64,000 nucleotides of DNA from Oerskovia merdavium (GCF_014836755.1 NZ_JACSQF010000005.1:28017-92016); one strand, 5' to 3'. Counted from the first letter of the stretch, positions 8,980 through 18,694 are shown. Translations and numbers: made by a program. The notes: a model not told the origin generated them from the sequence alone.

Positions 8980-10781
8980 GCACGCCTTCGTCCGGCCGCC
9001 CGGCCGGGGCATCCGGGGGCGCGCTGCCCCCGGTCCCGCCGCCTCCGCCGTCCCGGTCGTCCGGCCCGACGACGTCACGCCCCTCCTCGACGCCCCGCAC
9101 CCAGGGTGCGGCGCGTCCTGGGAGGAAGGCGGCGCCGTCGGGCGGCGATCCCGGCTCCGGCAGCGGCGGCTCCGGCGGTGCCGACCGCGCGAGCGGTCCC
9201 CCCAGCGCCGGTGGCCACGGCCCCGACGCGCCACCCGTCCCCTCGCCCGACGAGCCCCGCCCCTACGGTCGCCCCGTCCCCACCGAGAACTGGGGCTGGT
9301 TCGCCCGGGTGCCCCTGCGGGCACGTCTCGTCGCGATCATCGCGCTGCTGCTCGCCGCGGGCCTGGGCATCACGGCCCTCGCGACGACGACCGTGGTCGC
9401 GCAGTACCTCGTGGGGCAGGTCGACCAGCAGCTCGACCTCACCGCCTCCGCGGTCGCCGACGAGACGTTCCGAGGCAACGAGTCGAGGTCCACGCTGCCC
9501 AGCGAGTACTACGTCCTGATCCGCTGGAACAACGGCGCCGAGACGCCCAACTACTGGGACCCGGTCGTCGAGCGCTCGGGCACGCCGCAGATCCCGACGT
9601 TCATGGCCCAGGAGGTGGCGACGCGCACGGGCACGCCGTTCACGGTCTCGTCGGTCGGCGGGACCAAGCCGGCCGAGTGGCGCGTCGTGCCCTACCCGGT
9701 CATCAGCAAGCTCACGGGCGAGACCGTCGGCACCGCCTACGTCGCGCTCCCGCTCAGCGGCATCCACGAGACCGTCAAGGTGCTCGGCAGGACGCTCGCG
9801 GTCAGCGCCCTGGGGATCGCGCTGATCGGTGGCGCGGTCGCCTACCTCGCGGTCCAGCGGGCGCTGCGCCCGCTGCGCGAGATCGAGGAGACCGCAGCCG
9901 ACATCGCGGGCGGCGACCTGACCCGGCGCATCCGCCCCGCCCCGCCGAGCACCGAGGTCGGCTCGCTCGCGGCCTCGCTCAACACCATGCTCAACCACAT
10001 CGAACGGGCGTTCGCAGCCTCGGAGGCGTCCGAGGCCCGCATGCGACGCTTCGTCTCGGACGCGAGCCACGAGCTGCGCACACCGCTCGCGACCGTGCGC
10101 GGCTACGGCGAGCTGTACCGGATGGGGGCGTTGACGACTCCTGAGCAGATGGACGACACCATGCGGCGGATCGAGGACTCCGCGACGCGCATGGGCACGC
10201 TCGTCAACGACCTGCTCGCGCTCGCCCGCCTCGACGAGGGACGTCCCATCCGCCACGAGCCCGTGAACCTCGCGGCCCTCGCCCGGGACTCGGCGGGCGA
10301 CCTGCACGCCCTGGACCCGACCCGTCCGGTGCGTGTCGTCGGCCTGGGCGGGGGCGCGGCCGACGCGCCGTCCGAGCTCACCGTGATCGGGGACGAGGAC
10401 CGGCTGCGGCAGGTGCTCGCCAACCTCATCGGCAACGTCTCCCAGCACACCCCCGCAGGTACCCCGGTCGAGATCGCGCTCGGGACCGGCGCGCCCCAGG
10501 AGGGCGGCGGGGCGGACGTCGCGGTGCTCGAGGTCCGCGACCACGGGCCGGGCATCACGCCCGAGCAGGCGGCCCACGTGTTCGAGCGGTTCTACCGCGC
10601 CGACTCGTCGCGCAACCGCGCCTCGGGAGGCTCGGGACTCGGGATGGCGATCGTCGCCGCGATCGTCGGGGCGCACCAGGGACACATCTCGGTGGCCCCC
10701 ACGCAGGGCGGTGGCCTCACGGTTCATGTGGAACTCCCGACACGACGCTACGATGACGGGTCGTCGCCCGATCGGACGTAG
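8976..10781 (+). CDS. HAMP-domain sensor histidine kinase
   Basis: A 601-residue membrane sensor kinase. The first ~110 residues are cytoplasmic and Pro/Ser/Gly-rich. TM1 (about 115-140, ARLVAIIALLLAAGLGITAL) is followed by an extracytoplasmic sensor region of about 130 residues, TM2 (SALGIALIGGAVAYLAV), a HAMP domain, then HisKA with SDASHELRTPL (phospho-accepting His365) and an HATPase_c domain with N, G1 (DHGPGI) and G2 (GGSGLGMAIV) boxes. It overlaps the regulator gene by 4 bases. It should autophosphorylate and pass phosphate to Asp56 of the adjacent regulator. The ligand is unknown. Confidence 0.93.
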
Positions 10782-10843
10782 GCTCGAGATGAACCTGTGG
10801 ACCGACGGCGCACCCCGTTCCCGCATCGAAGAAGGCTGATCTC

Positions 10844-11581
10844 ATGGGCGTCACCACCTCTGACGCACCGCAGTGGTTGCTCACCTCCTGGACCCGTAGC
10901 TGCCGAGGCGCCGGGGCGACCGCCCCCGACGACGAGATCCGCGCCGTGGGCGACGGTCTCCTCGAGCGCTGGAGCCAGCCGGACCGTCACTTCCACAACG
11001 TGCGGCACCTCGCCGACGTCCTCGGCCGGGTCGACGAGCTCGCGCAGGAGACGCACGACGCCGACGTGGTCCGCCTCGCTGCCTGGTACCACGGCGCGAT
11101 CTTCGACGCGGCCCGCAAGGCCGCGTACGCCAACAAGGGCGGAGAGGACGAGACCGCGAGCGCCGCGCTCGCGTTCGACCAGCTCTCCTCGCTGGGCGTG
11201 CCGGAGAAGGCGTGCCGGCGGGTCGCGTTCCTCGTGAACGCGCTCGTGCGACATGCCCCCGACCCCGCGGACTTCGACTGCGCGGTGCTGTGCGACGCGG
11301 ACCTCGCGATGCTCGCGGGCGAGCCGCAGCGGTACAAGGAGTACCTCAAGGACGTGCGCGACGAGTACGCGCACATCCCGCTCCCGGACTACCTGCGGGC
11401 GCGCATCGCGATCATCACCAAGCTGCTCGACCGGCGCACCCTCTTCTCGAGCCCCATGGGCGCCGCGTGGGAGGAGCCGGCACGGCAGAACCTGGATGCC
11501 GAGCTCCAGCGCCTGCGCAAGGAGCAGGCCAAGCTGCAGGCGTCGGCGCCGCCGGCGCTCGTCGCACCGTCTCCCTCCTGA
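10844..11581 (+). CDS. HD-domain predicted metal-dependent phosphohydrolase
   Basis: A 245-residue protein of the 'predicted metal-dependent HD superfamily phosphohydrolase' type. Metal-ligand candidates are in HFHNVRHLADVL near the N-terminus and LAAWYHGAIFD, with DADLAMLAG further on. The C-terminal ~30 residues form a charged helix and an Ala/Pro tail. It starts 62 bases after the sensor kinase gene and could be read from the same transcript, although a TAGGCT hexamer at 10781-10786 could give it its own promoter. Substrate unknown. Confidence 0.8.
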   Translation: MGVTTSDAPQWLLTSWTRSCRGAGATAPDDEIRAVGDGLLERWSQPDRHFHNVRHLADVLGRVDELAQETHDADVVRLAAWYHGAIFDAARKAAYANKGGEDETASAALAFDQLSSLGVPEKACRRVAFLVNALVRHAPDPADFDCAVLCDADLAMLAGEPQRYKEYLKDVRDEYAHIPLPDYLRARIAIITKLLDRRTLFSSPMGAAWEEPARQNLDAELQRLRKEQAKLQASAPPALVAPSPS

Positions 11582-11795
11582 GCAGCTCCTCCTCGCGCGC
11601 CGCCACCCCGCGGTGCCGTCCCCGTGGGACGGGCCGTGCACGGCCTCGCCTCGTGAGGCCCTGTCCACAGGCGCCGGGTCGCTCCCTGCCCGACGACGTC
11701 GCTCCCCTCTAGCGTCCTGCTCACCCGGTCGCGCACTCCGCGCCGGGTCGGGGCGCCGACCGGTGCCCCCGCGGACGCTGGAGAGGCAGGACGTC

Positions 11796-12086
11796 ATGAG
11801 CAGGTACGAGGTCGACAGTGCACGGGTCGCGCAGGCGAGCACCGCGGTCGGAGGCTCCGTCACGGCCATCCGCACCGAGGTCGGAGCGATGCTGCGTCAT
11901 CTCCAGGACCTCCAGGCGAGCTGGCAGGGCGGCGCGGCGACCGCGTTCGCCGGGGTCATGACCGAGTGGCAGGGGGCTCAGGTGCACGTCGAGACAGCGC
12001 TGGACTCGATCACCGCAGCCTTGGGATCGGCCGCTCAGACGTACGCCGACGCGGAGGCCCAGGCGTCGAGGCTGTTCCTGCGCTGA
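11796..12086 (+). CDS. WXG100 family protein (ESAT-6-like)
   Basis: A 96-residue all-helical protein with the WXG motif at Trp43-Gln-Gly45 (LQASWQGGAATAF) between two long helices, the defining hairpin of type VII secretion targets. Length and motif position are normal. A TAGCGT -10-like hexamer lies at 11710-11715, leaving a leader of about 75 bases, and the ATG has GAGAGGCAGG upstream. There is no partner WXG100 gene and no EccC/FtsK-type ATPase in the window, so secretion machinery must lie elsewhere. The next gene is a membrane-anchored protein that is broken. Confidence 0.88.
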   Translation: MSRYEVDSARVAQASTAVGGSVTAIRTEVGAMLRHLQDLQASWQGGAATAFAGVMTEWQGAQVHVETALDSITAALGSAAQTYADAEAQASRLFLR

Positions 12087-12115
12087 CCCCGCAGGACCGG
12101 GCTCGCGGAGGCCGC

Positions 12116-12121
12116 TAGGCT
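12116..12121 (+). promoter_or_regulatory. -10 element of a likely leaderless transcript (12129 gene)
   Basis: TAGGCT sits 7 bases before the ATG at 12129, without a ribosome-binding site, the same arrangement as upstream of the NYN gene. Confidence 0.5.
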
Positions 12122-12128
12122 CCCCTCC

Positions 12129-13238
12129 ATGCCGCGCCGCCGCCAGTCCGCCGCCTCCCGTGCCGTGCCGTTCGAGGTCGTCGAGGACCTGGACGACGAG
12201 CTCGTGCCCCCGGGAGCCTCGGCGGAGGCAGCGGCGGCCGACGGCTCCCCTCCGGCCGGGGACCTCGGCAGCGGTGCTGGTGAGGGTGCTGACGTCGCCC
12301 CGAGGCGCCTCGGTGAGCCGGCCTCCGGGGTCGGGGACGCGCCGTCGGGCGGGCGGGCGATCCGCTGGAAGCCGTGGACGGCCGCCGCCGGCGTCCTGGC
12401 CCTCGTGGTCGGCGGGCTCGCGATCGGCGGGGAGATCGAGGAGCGACGCACCGCGTCGCGGCTCGTCGCGAGCGAGGGCGGCGTGCTTCCCTTCACCGGA
12501 CCACCGCGCGAGCTGTGGTCGCTCGACCTGAGCGACCGCGTCTGGATGCCGTCCGGGGGCCTGCTCCTGGGCCAGGTCGGCGTCGAGGGCCTCACGGCCG
12601 TCGACGTCCTGTCCGGGAACGAGGTGTGGCAGGCGGTGGTCGGACCGGACGCGATCTGCGGCCGGTCCGGCACGTGGCAAACCTTCGTCCAGGAGGCCGG
12701 TCCTCTGCTGTGCCTGTCGGGCACCGCGGACGCCATGGTCGTCTCGGTCCTGGGTCCGGAGGGTCAGGTCACGGCGAGCCGGGACCTCGGGCCGGTCGAC
12801 GAGGGGTCGAGCTACGCCGTCGGGCCGGGAGCCACGGTCGTCCACGTGCGTCGTGACGGGCCCGTCGGGCCGCCTGTCGGGCCGCGCGAGATCTACGACG
12901 AGAACGGAGAAAGTTCGCGCGCCCGAAACGGGGCGTCCAAGGAACGGACAGATCATGACGATCTGCCATCTCGTACGCTCTGGGGACCTGTCCGGTCCTT
13001 CGTCTCCGCCCCCGGCGTCGCCGGGAACACCGGCGGGCCGCCCGGCCAGGTCTCCCCGGCCGGACGGCCCGCCCCTTCTCGCGAGGGTCAGTCGAGCGCG
13101 AGCACCTCCTTCCCCGAGGCGCTCACCTCCAGGTACGCCCGCCACGACCGCAGGTGCGTGATGTCGGCCCCCTGCTCCGCGGCACGGTGCGAGCACCCGA
13201 ACCCGACGACCGACCCTCCGTCCTCCAGCTCGACCTGA
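12129..13238 (+). CDS. Truncated membrane-anchored PQQ/beta-propeller-like protein
   Basis: The reading frame encodes 369 residues, but only about the first 255 look like protein. Seen are an acidic, disordered cytoplasmic region (about 1-80), one membrane helix (WTAAAGVLALVVGGLAIGG) and an extracytoplasmic part with WSLDLSDRVW, LTAVDVLSGNEVWQAVVG, CGRSGTW and LLCLSG, which resembles blades of BamB/PQQ-type propellers. From about 12900 on, the frame runs through hairpins, a terminator and the opposite-strand allophanate hydrolase gene, with composition unlike coding DNA. A full propeller would need several hundred more residues. I read this as a gene cut by the event that placed the urea island here; the position of the break is an estimate. 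Confidence 0.55.
   Translation: MPRRRQSAASRAVPFEVVEDLDDELVPPGASAEAAAADGSPPAGDLGSGAGEGADVAPRRLGEPASGVGDAPSGGRAIRWKPWTAAAGVLALVVGGLAIGGEIEERRTASRLVASEGGVLPFTGPPRELWSLDLSDRVWMPSGGLLLGQVGVEGLTAVDVLSGNEVWQAVVGPDAICGRSGTWQTFVQEAGPLLCLSGTADAMVVSVLGPEGQVTASRDLGPVDEGSSYAVGPGATVVHVRRDGPVGPPVGPREIYDENGESSRARNGASKERTDHDDLPSRTLWGPVRSFVSAPGVAGNTGGPPGQVSPAGRPAPSREGQSSASTSFPEALTSRYARHDRRCVMSAPCSAARCEHPNPTTDPPSSSST
12919..12965. repeat. Two small inverted repeats beyond the broken gene
   Basis: CGCCC-GAAAC-GGGGCG (about 12919-12935) is followed by CAGATC-ATGAC-GATCTG (12949-12965). The first resembles a short terminator and the second an operator. Neither serves a visible gene, so they may be leftovers of a former intergenic region. 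Confidence 0.4.
13021..13072. terminator. Left copy of the duplicated island-boundary terminator
   Basis: Arms GGGCCGCCCGGCCAGG and CCCGGCCGGACGGCCC enclose TCTC; the stem is about 17 bp with one mismatch or wobble on either strand. It terminates allophanate hydrolase on the minus strand, and may also stop plus-strand transcription. The 52 bases align without gaps to 25022-25073 behind groEL, including 22 identical bases in a row and the flanking CCGGGAAC. Confidence 0.75.
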
Positions 13239-14962
13239 CCCAGGGTCATGGGTGCGGGCAGGTCGGCCAGGAAGCGTCCGAGGGCCCCGTCGGTGACCTC
13301 CCAGACCTCGCCCTCGACGGGCGCCCCCTCGCCCGGCGCCACGCGGACGAGCCCGGGCTTCGGCGGCGTCGTCGGCAGGGCCACGAGCCGGTACGCGTCG
13401 CTCGTCCGCGTGGGACCCACGTAGCGTGCCCCGAGGTCCTGGAGCTGTCCGTTGAGCGGCTGGCCCCGCAGGTGGGCCCCGAACACCGCGAGGCGCCGGA
13501 CCGGCGGCCCGAACCGTGGCCCGCCGTCCCCCCGCCCCCCGGGCGCGAGCCCGACCTCTCCCCCGGCGACGAACCGCTCGGCGAGGTCGAGCGCCGACGC
13601 GTCGTCGAACGCCCGGGAGATGACGCTGATCCCGAACGGCCCGCCGTCGGCCTCGCCCGCGGGGACCGCGACCGCCGCAAGGTCCAGGAGGTTCACGAAG
13701 TTGGTGAACGTCCCCATGCGACGGTTGATCTCGACCGGCTCCGCCGCGACCGCCGCGAGCGTGGGGTGCTCGGTCGTGGTGGGCAGGACCAGGAGGTCGA
13801 CCCCCGCCATCGCGGCGAGGGTCGCGACCCGTGCACGCTCGAGCGTCTCGCGGTCCTGGACGTACCGCGCGGCGGGGATGTCCTTGCCTCCCAGGATGAT
13901 CGCCGCGACCGTCGGGTCGAGCCCCGGCCCCCCGGCCTCGATGTGCGCACCGACCGCGGCGAACCGCTCCGCGACGATCGCGCCGTCGTAGAGGAGCCTC
14001 GCGGCGTCGAGCATCGGACGGATGTCGACCTCGACGACCTCGGCACCGATCGCCGCGAGCCGCCCGCGCACGCTCTCGAACGCACCCCGCCATGCGGGCT
14101 GGAGCGCCGCGAGGCCCTCGCTCGTGGGCAGCCCCACGACAGGTCGCTCGCGCAGCGCGGCCCGGGCGTCCACGGGCCACGTCCGGGCGGTCGGGTCCGT
14201 GCCGTCCGGCCCGGCCATGACCGCGGTCGCGGTCACGCCGAGCCGGACGTCGCGCGTGAACGTGGTGACGACGTCGTAGCTCCGGCACGCGGGGACGACC
14301 CCCGTGACGGGCACGAGCCCGATCGTCGACTTGATGCCCACGATCCCGTGGAGGGCAGCCGGGACGCGCCCGGAGCCGGCCGTGTCGGTGCCCAGCGCGA
14401 CGTCGACGATCCCCAGCGCGACGGCGACGGCCGAGCCCGAGCTCGAACCGCCCGAGACGCGGTCGGGCAGCGACGCGTGCCGGACCGCGCCGTACGGGCT
14501 CCTCGTCCCGACGAGCCCCGTCGCGAACTGGTCGAGGTTCGTCTTGCCGATCACGACGCACCCGGCGTCCACGAGCCGCTGCACCGCGGTCGCGCTCGCT
14601 CCCGGCACCGAGGCGAACGACGGGCACGCGGCGGTCGTCGGGAGCCCCCGGACGTCGATGTTGTCCTTGACCGCGAGCGCCGTGCCGTGGAGCGGCAGGT
14701 CCTCGCCCGCTGCTGCCCGGCGGTCGACCTCGCGCGCGGCGGCGAGCGCCGCGGCCTCGTCCACGACCGTGATCCACACCTCCGGCCGGTCGACCTCGCG
14801 CAGGCGTGCATAGGCCGCGGCGACCCTCGTCACGGCAGGACCCGCCTCCCGGCCGTCCGGGTGACCGGCTGCCCGGTCGGCGGCCGACCCCTCGGGGCCG
14901 TCCGGTCCGTCAGGGGTGAGCGCTCGCCCGTCGGTCGTCGCGTGGTCGTGCGTGGTCGTCAT
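13088..14962 (-). CDS. atzF: Allophanate hydrolase
   Basis: A 624-residue amidase-signature enzyme that hydrolyses allophanate (N-carboxyurea) to two ammonia and two CO2, the second step of urease-independent urea use. The catalytic triad is visible: Lys99 in AVKDNIDV, the cis-Ser in RVSGGSSSGSA (about 173-175) and nucleophile Ser197 in LGTDTAGSGR. The C-terminal domain (about 480-624; FGAHLRGQPLN, YRLVALPTTPPKPGLVRV, MTLGQVELEDG) is the fold specific to allophanate hydrolases, so this is not a general amidase. It has GGAGAGCC upstream of the ATG and lies 81 bases after urea carboxylase on the same strand, with a hairpin between them. Confidence 0.93.
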   Translation of the reverse strand: MTTTHDHATTDGRALTPDGPDGPEGSAADRAAGHPDGREAGPAVTRVAAAYARLREVDRPEVWITVVDEAAALAAAREVDRRAAAGEDLPLHGTALAVKDNIDVRGLPTTAACPSFASVPGASATAVQRLVDAGCVVIGKTNLDQFATGLVGTRSPYGAVRHASLPDRVSGGSSSGSAVAVALGIVDVALGTDTAGSGRVPAALHGIVGIKSTIGLVPVTGVVPACRSYDVVTTFTRDVRLGVTATAVMAGPDGTDPTARTWPVDARAALRERPVVGLPTSEGLAALQPAWRGAFESVRGRLAAIGAEVVEVDIRPMLDAARLLYDGAIVAERFAAVGAHIEAGGPGLDPTVAAIILGGKDIPAARYVQDRETLERARVATLAAMAGVDLLVLPTTTEHPTLAAVAAEPVEINRRMGTFTNFVNLLDLAAVAVPAGEADGGPFGISVISRAFDDASALDLAERFVAGGEVGLAPGGRGDGGPRFGPPVRRLAVFGAHLRGQPLNGQLQDLGARYVGPTRTSDAYRLVALPTTPPKPGLVRVAPGEGAPVEGEVWEVTDGALGRFLADLPAPMTLGQVELEDGGSVVGFGCSHRAAEQGADITHLRSWRAYLEVSASGKEVLALD

Positions 14963-15000
14963 TCGGCTCTCCGTCGTTCGTGCGGGACTGGGCTGGGTAG

Positions 15001-15036
15001 GCGCCCCGGACCTGCTGGCCGGCAGGTAGGGGGCGC
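15001..15036 (-). repeat. Intercistronic hairpin between urea carboxylase and allophanate hydrolase
   Basis: GCGCCCC (15001-15007) pairs with GGGGCGC (15030-15036), and CCTGC/GGCAGG form an inner stem. It lies in the 81-base gap right after the carboxylase stop. It could be a partial terminator or an mRNA-stability element that tunes the ratio of the two enzymes. Confidence 0.5.
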
Positions 15037-15043
15037 GGCGCGT

Positions 15044-18000
15044 TCACGCGTCGGCGACGAGCACCAGCGGCGTCCCGGGTCCGACGAGCCGCCCGGGCTC
15101 GACCAGGAGGCGGGCGACGCGACCGGCACCCGTCGCGGTCACCCGCAGCTCGAGCTTCATGGCCTCGAGCACGAGCAGCGGGTCCCCCTGCTCGACCACC
15201 TGGTCGACCTCGACCTCGAGCCGCCAGACGCTCGCGACCATGGGGGCGTGCACCACGTGGTGGCCGTCGGGGACGTCGACGTCGAGCGTGCCGTCGGCCG
15301 CGCCGGTCCCCGTCGACGGTCTGGGAGCCTCGCCCTCGCTCCCCCGGTCGAGCTCGCCCGAGGCCGCCCAGGCCGCGCGCTCGGCGGCGAAGGCGACGTC
15401 CTGGCGAGCGGTGAACGCCTCGATCGACCCCGCGTTCTCCGCGAGGAAGTCGAGGTGCTCGCGGAGGCCGAACGTCTCGTCGTCGACCTCGACGTCGAGC
15501 CGCCCGGCCGCGAAGTCGGCGCGCTGCTCGAGCAGCTCCTCGGGGCTCACGGGGTGCCACACGACCCGGTCGAAGAAGCGCAGGAGCCAGGGCTTGCCCT
15601 GCTCGAACACGCCGCGCTGACGGTGCCCGCTCCAGATGGGCACGGTCCGGCCGACGAGCTGGTACCCGCCGGGGCTCTCCATCCCGTACACGCACAGGTA
15701 CTTGCCCCCGAGGCCGACCGCGTCCGACGGGGTCCACGTGCGGGCCGGGTTGTACTTGGTCGTCACGAGCCGGTGGCGCGGGTCGAGCGGCACCGCGAGG
15801 GGCGCACCCAGGTAGACGTCGCCGAGGCCCAGCACCAGGTACTCGGCGTCGAACACCGCCTGTCGCACGTCCTCGACCGTGTCCAGGCCGTTGATGCGCC
15901 GGATGAACTCGATGTTGGACGGGAGCCACGGGGCCTCGGGGCGGACGCCCGCGGCGTACCGGGAGACGGCCTCCTGGATCGAGGGGTCGTCCCAGCTCAG
16001 CGGCAGGTGGATGCGGCGGCTGGGCACGCGCAGGTCCACGGTCGCGGGCAGGTCCTCCTCGAGGTCCTGCAGGATCCCGACGAGCCGCCCGACGGGCAGG
16101 ACGTCCGGATCGACGTGCAGGTGCAGGCTCCGGACCCCCGGCGTCACGTCGACCAGACCCGCGAGCCCCAGCGCGAGCAGCGCCTCGGACAGCGCGTGGA
16201 CGCGCATCCGCAGGCCCAGGTCGAGCGTCCGCTCGCCGTACTCCACGAGCACGTTGTCGTCGCCTCCGCGCAGGTACACGACCTCGGGCCGGTCTCCCGA
16301 CGGCGTCCCTCGCCGCACGCCCGACGTCGCCAGGACGCCGTCGTCGCCCGTCGTCCGGACGGACCCGGGCGAGACGGTGGGCTGCGCACGCAGCCGGTCG
16401 GAGCCACGGAGCTCGTCCGCGGCGGCCGGGGTCACCGGCACGAACCGGACGGTGTCCCCCGGCCGGATCTGACCGAGCTTCCAGCGGGCGGCCGCCACGA
16501 CCGTGACCGGGCACGCGAAGCCGCCGAGGCTGGGTCCGTCGGGGCCGAGCAGGATGGGCGTGTCGCCGCTGACGTTGAGCGCGCCGACCGAGTAGGGGTT
16601 GTCGTGCAGGTTCGACGGGTGCAGGCCCGCGTCCCCGCCGTCGGGGCGCGCCCAGGTCGGCGCGGGCCCGGTGAGCCGGATCCCGGTGCGGTTCGCGTGG
16701 GACTGGACGCCCCAGGTGGTGCCGTAGATCAGCTCCATGTCGCCCCGCGTGAAGTAGGTGGGCGCCGGCTGGGGTCCCTCCTGGACCGCGATCTCCCACG
16801 CGTGCCCCAGGACGGGGCGGTCGGCCACGGGCACGGCGCGAGCCGCAGCCCCGGTCGACGCCTCGGCCTCGCCCGGGACCAGCACGTCACCGAGGACGAG
16901 GGCCCGACCGGTGTACCCGCCGAACCCGCCGAGCGTGAACGTCGAGGCCGAGCCCAGGTAGTCGGGGACGTCGAGGCCTCCGGCAATCAAGACGTAGGTG
17001 CGCAGCCCCGCGTCGAGCGGGGCCCCGACCTCGAGCACGGAGCCTGCGGCGAGGACCACGGGCTCCCACTGGGGCACGGGCTCCCCGTCGACCGTGACGA
17101 CCGCGTCGGCCCCCGTCACGCACACGGTCGCGCCGTGCGAGAAGCGCAGCCGCGGCCCCGTGAGGGTGCACTCGAGCCCGGGCGCTCCCTCACCGTTCCC
17201 CAGCACCAGGTTGCCGAGCCGGAACGACAGGTCGTCCATGGGGCCCGAGGGCGAGATCCCGACGTCCCAGTGCCCCACGCGCCCGGGCCAGTCCTGGACG
17301 GTCGTCATGACGCCGGGGGCCAGGACCTCGATCCACGGCTCGTCGTCGACGACCGACGCGAGGGTCCCGGTCGTGTGCTCGCCCGCGCGCACCACGGCGT
17401 CGTCGAGCGCGCTGCGCAGGAGCGGCAGGTTGGTCTGCAGGCCCACGAGCCGCGAGCCCGCGAGCGCCGCGGCCAGGGCGTCGAGCGCCGCCTCGCGGTC
17501 CGCCCCGTGCCCGATCACCTTGGCGAGCAGCGGGTCGTAGTGCGAGGTGACCTCCTGGCCGGCCTCGACCCAGGTGTCGACCCGGATGCCCGGCTCGTCC
17601 TCGGGGAGAGTGACGTGCGTGAGCAGACCTGCGCTCGGCCGGTAGCCCCGGCGCGGGTCCTCGGCGTAGACGCGCGCCTCGACCGCGTGCCCCGTGCGGG
17701 TCGGGCCCTCGTCGGGCACGCCGTCGAGGAGGTCGTCCTCGCCGCCCGCGAGGCGGAGCATCCAGGCGACGAGGTCGACCCCGGTGACGGCCTCGGTCAC
17801 CGGGTGCTCGACCTGGAGACGGGTGTTGACCTCGAGGAACGAGAGCTCCTCGCGCTCGACGTCGTAGACGTACTCGACCGTGCCCGCCGAGCGGTAACCC
17901 ACCGAGGCCGCGAGGCGGCGCGCCGAGGAGTGCAGCCGCTCGCGCAGCGCGTCGTCGAGCCCTGGCGCGGGGGCCTCCTCGACGACCTTCTGGTGGCGGC

Positions 18001-18694
18001 GCTGGAGCGAGCAGTCGCGGTCGCCGAGGGACACGACCCTGCCCCTCCCGTCACCGAAGAGCTGGACCTCGAGGTGCCGGGCCCGCGTGACGAACCGTTC
18101 GAGGAACAGTCCCGCCGACCCGAAGCTCGACGCCGCGAGCCGCTCGACGCGCAGGTAGGCGTCGGTCAGGTCGGCGGGCCCGTGGCACGCGTGCATCCCG
18201 ATCCCGCCGCCCCCGCCGACGGCCTTGAGCATCACGGGGTACCCGATGCGCCCGGCCTGCGCCAGGGCGTCCTCGACGCCGTCGAGCACTCCGCTGCCGG
18301 CGACGAGCGGGACCCCGCTGCGCGCGGCGGCCTCCCGGGCCGAGGCCTTGTCGCCGAACACCCGCAGGTGCTCGGGGGTCGGACCGACGAAAGCCATCCC
18401 GCGCGCCTCGACCGCGGCCGCGAACGCCGCGTTCTCGGACAGGAAGCCGTAGCCGGGGTGCACCGCACCGGCACCGGACTCCGCGGCCGCGCCCAGCACG
18501 CGCTCGACGTCGAGGTAGCTCTGCGCGGCGGGAGCGGGCCCCAGGTGGACCGCGGCGTCGGCGAGCCGGACGTGCGGTGCGTCGCGGTCGGCGTCGGAGT
18601 AGACGGCCACGGTCTTCAGACCGAGGCCCTGCGCCCCCCGGATGATCCGGACGGCGATCTCGCCCCGGTTGGCGACCAGCAGCGTGTCGAACAT
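15044..18694 (-). CDS. uca: Urea carboxylase
   Basis: A 1216-residue biotin enzyme that makes allophanate from urea, bicarbonate and ATP. Domains in order: biotin carboxylase (about 1-450; FDTLLVANRGEIAVRII, FLEVNTRLQVEHPVTE), carboxyltransferase half AHS2/KipA-like (about 465-770; GISPSGPMDDLSFRLGN), AHS1/KipI-like half (about 805-1010), and a C-terminal biotinyl domain with LEAMKLE, the biotinylated residue being Lys1180. The length is normal for the family. The ATG was chosen because MFDTLLVANRGE is the canonical N-terminus and GGGGGTCCTC precedes it. The urtABCDE context supports urea as substrate. Some relatives act on guanidine together with DUF1989 deiminase subunits, and none are present here. 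Confidence 0.93.
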   Translation of the reverse strand: MFDTLLVANRGEIAVRIIRGAQGLGLKTVAVYSDADRDAPHVRLADAAVHLGPAPAAQSYLDVERVLGAAAESGAGAVHPGYGFLSENAAFAAAVEARGMAFVGPTPEHLRVFGDKASAREAAARSGVPLVAGSGVLDGVEDALAQAGRIGYPVMLKAVGGGGGIGMHACHGPADLTDAYLRVERLAASSFGSAGLFLERFVTRARHLEVQLFGDGRGRVVSLGDRDCSLQRRHQKVVEEAPAPGLDDALRERLHSSARRLAASVGYRSAGTVEYVYDVEREELSFLEVNTRLQVEHPVTEAVTGVDLVAWMLRLAGGEDDLLDGVPDEGPTRTGHAVEARVYAEDPRRGYRPSAGLLTHVTLPEDEPGIRVDTWVEAGQEVTSHYDPLLAKVIGHGADREAALDALAAALAGSRLVGLQTNLPLLRSALDDAVVRAGEHTTGTLASVVDDEPWIEVLAPGVMTTVQDWPGRVGHWDVGISPSGPMDDLSFRLGNLVLGNGEGAPGLECTLTGPRLRFSHGATVCVTGADAVVTVDGEPVPQWEPVVLAAGSVLEVGAPLDAGLRTYVLIAGGLDVPDYLGSASTFTLGGFGGYTGRALVLGDVLVPGEAEASTGAAARAVPVADRPVLGHAWEIAVQEGPQPAPTYFTRGDMELIYGTTWGVQSHANRTGIRLTGPAPTWARPDGGDAGLHPSNLHDNPYSVGALNVSGDTPILLGPDGPSLGGFACPVTVVAAARWKLGQIRPGDTVRFVPVTPAAADELRGSDRLRAQPTVSPGSVRTTGDDGVLATSGVRRGTPSGDRPEVVYLRGGDDNVLVEYGERTLDLGLRMRVHALSEALLALGLAGLVDVTPGVRSLHLHVDPDVLPVGRLVGILQDLEEDLPATVDLRVPSRRIHLPLSWDDPSIQEAVSRYAAGVRPEAPWLPSNIEFIRRINGLDTVEDVRQAVFDAEYLVLGLGDVYLGAPLAVPLDPRHRLVTTKYNPARTWTPSDAVGLGGKYLCVYGMESPGGYQLVGRTVPIWSGHRQRGVFEQGKPWLLRFFDRVVWHPVSPEELLEQRADFAAGRLDVEVDDETFGLREHLDFLAENAGSIEAFTARQDVAFAAERAAWAASGELDRGSEGEAPRPSTGTGAADGTLDVDVPDGHHVVHAPMVASVWRLEVEVDQVVEQGDPLLVLEAMKLELRVTATGAGRVARLLVEPGRLVGPGTPLVLVADA

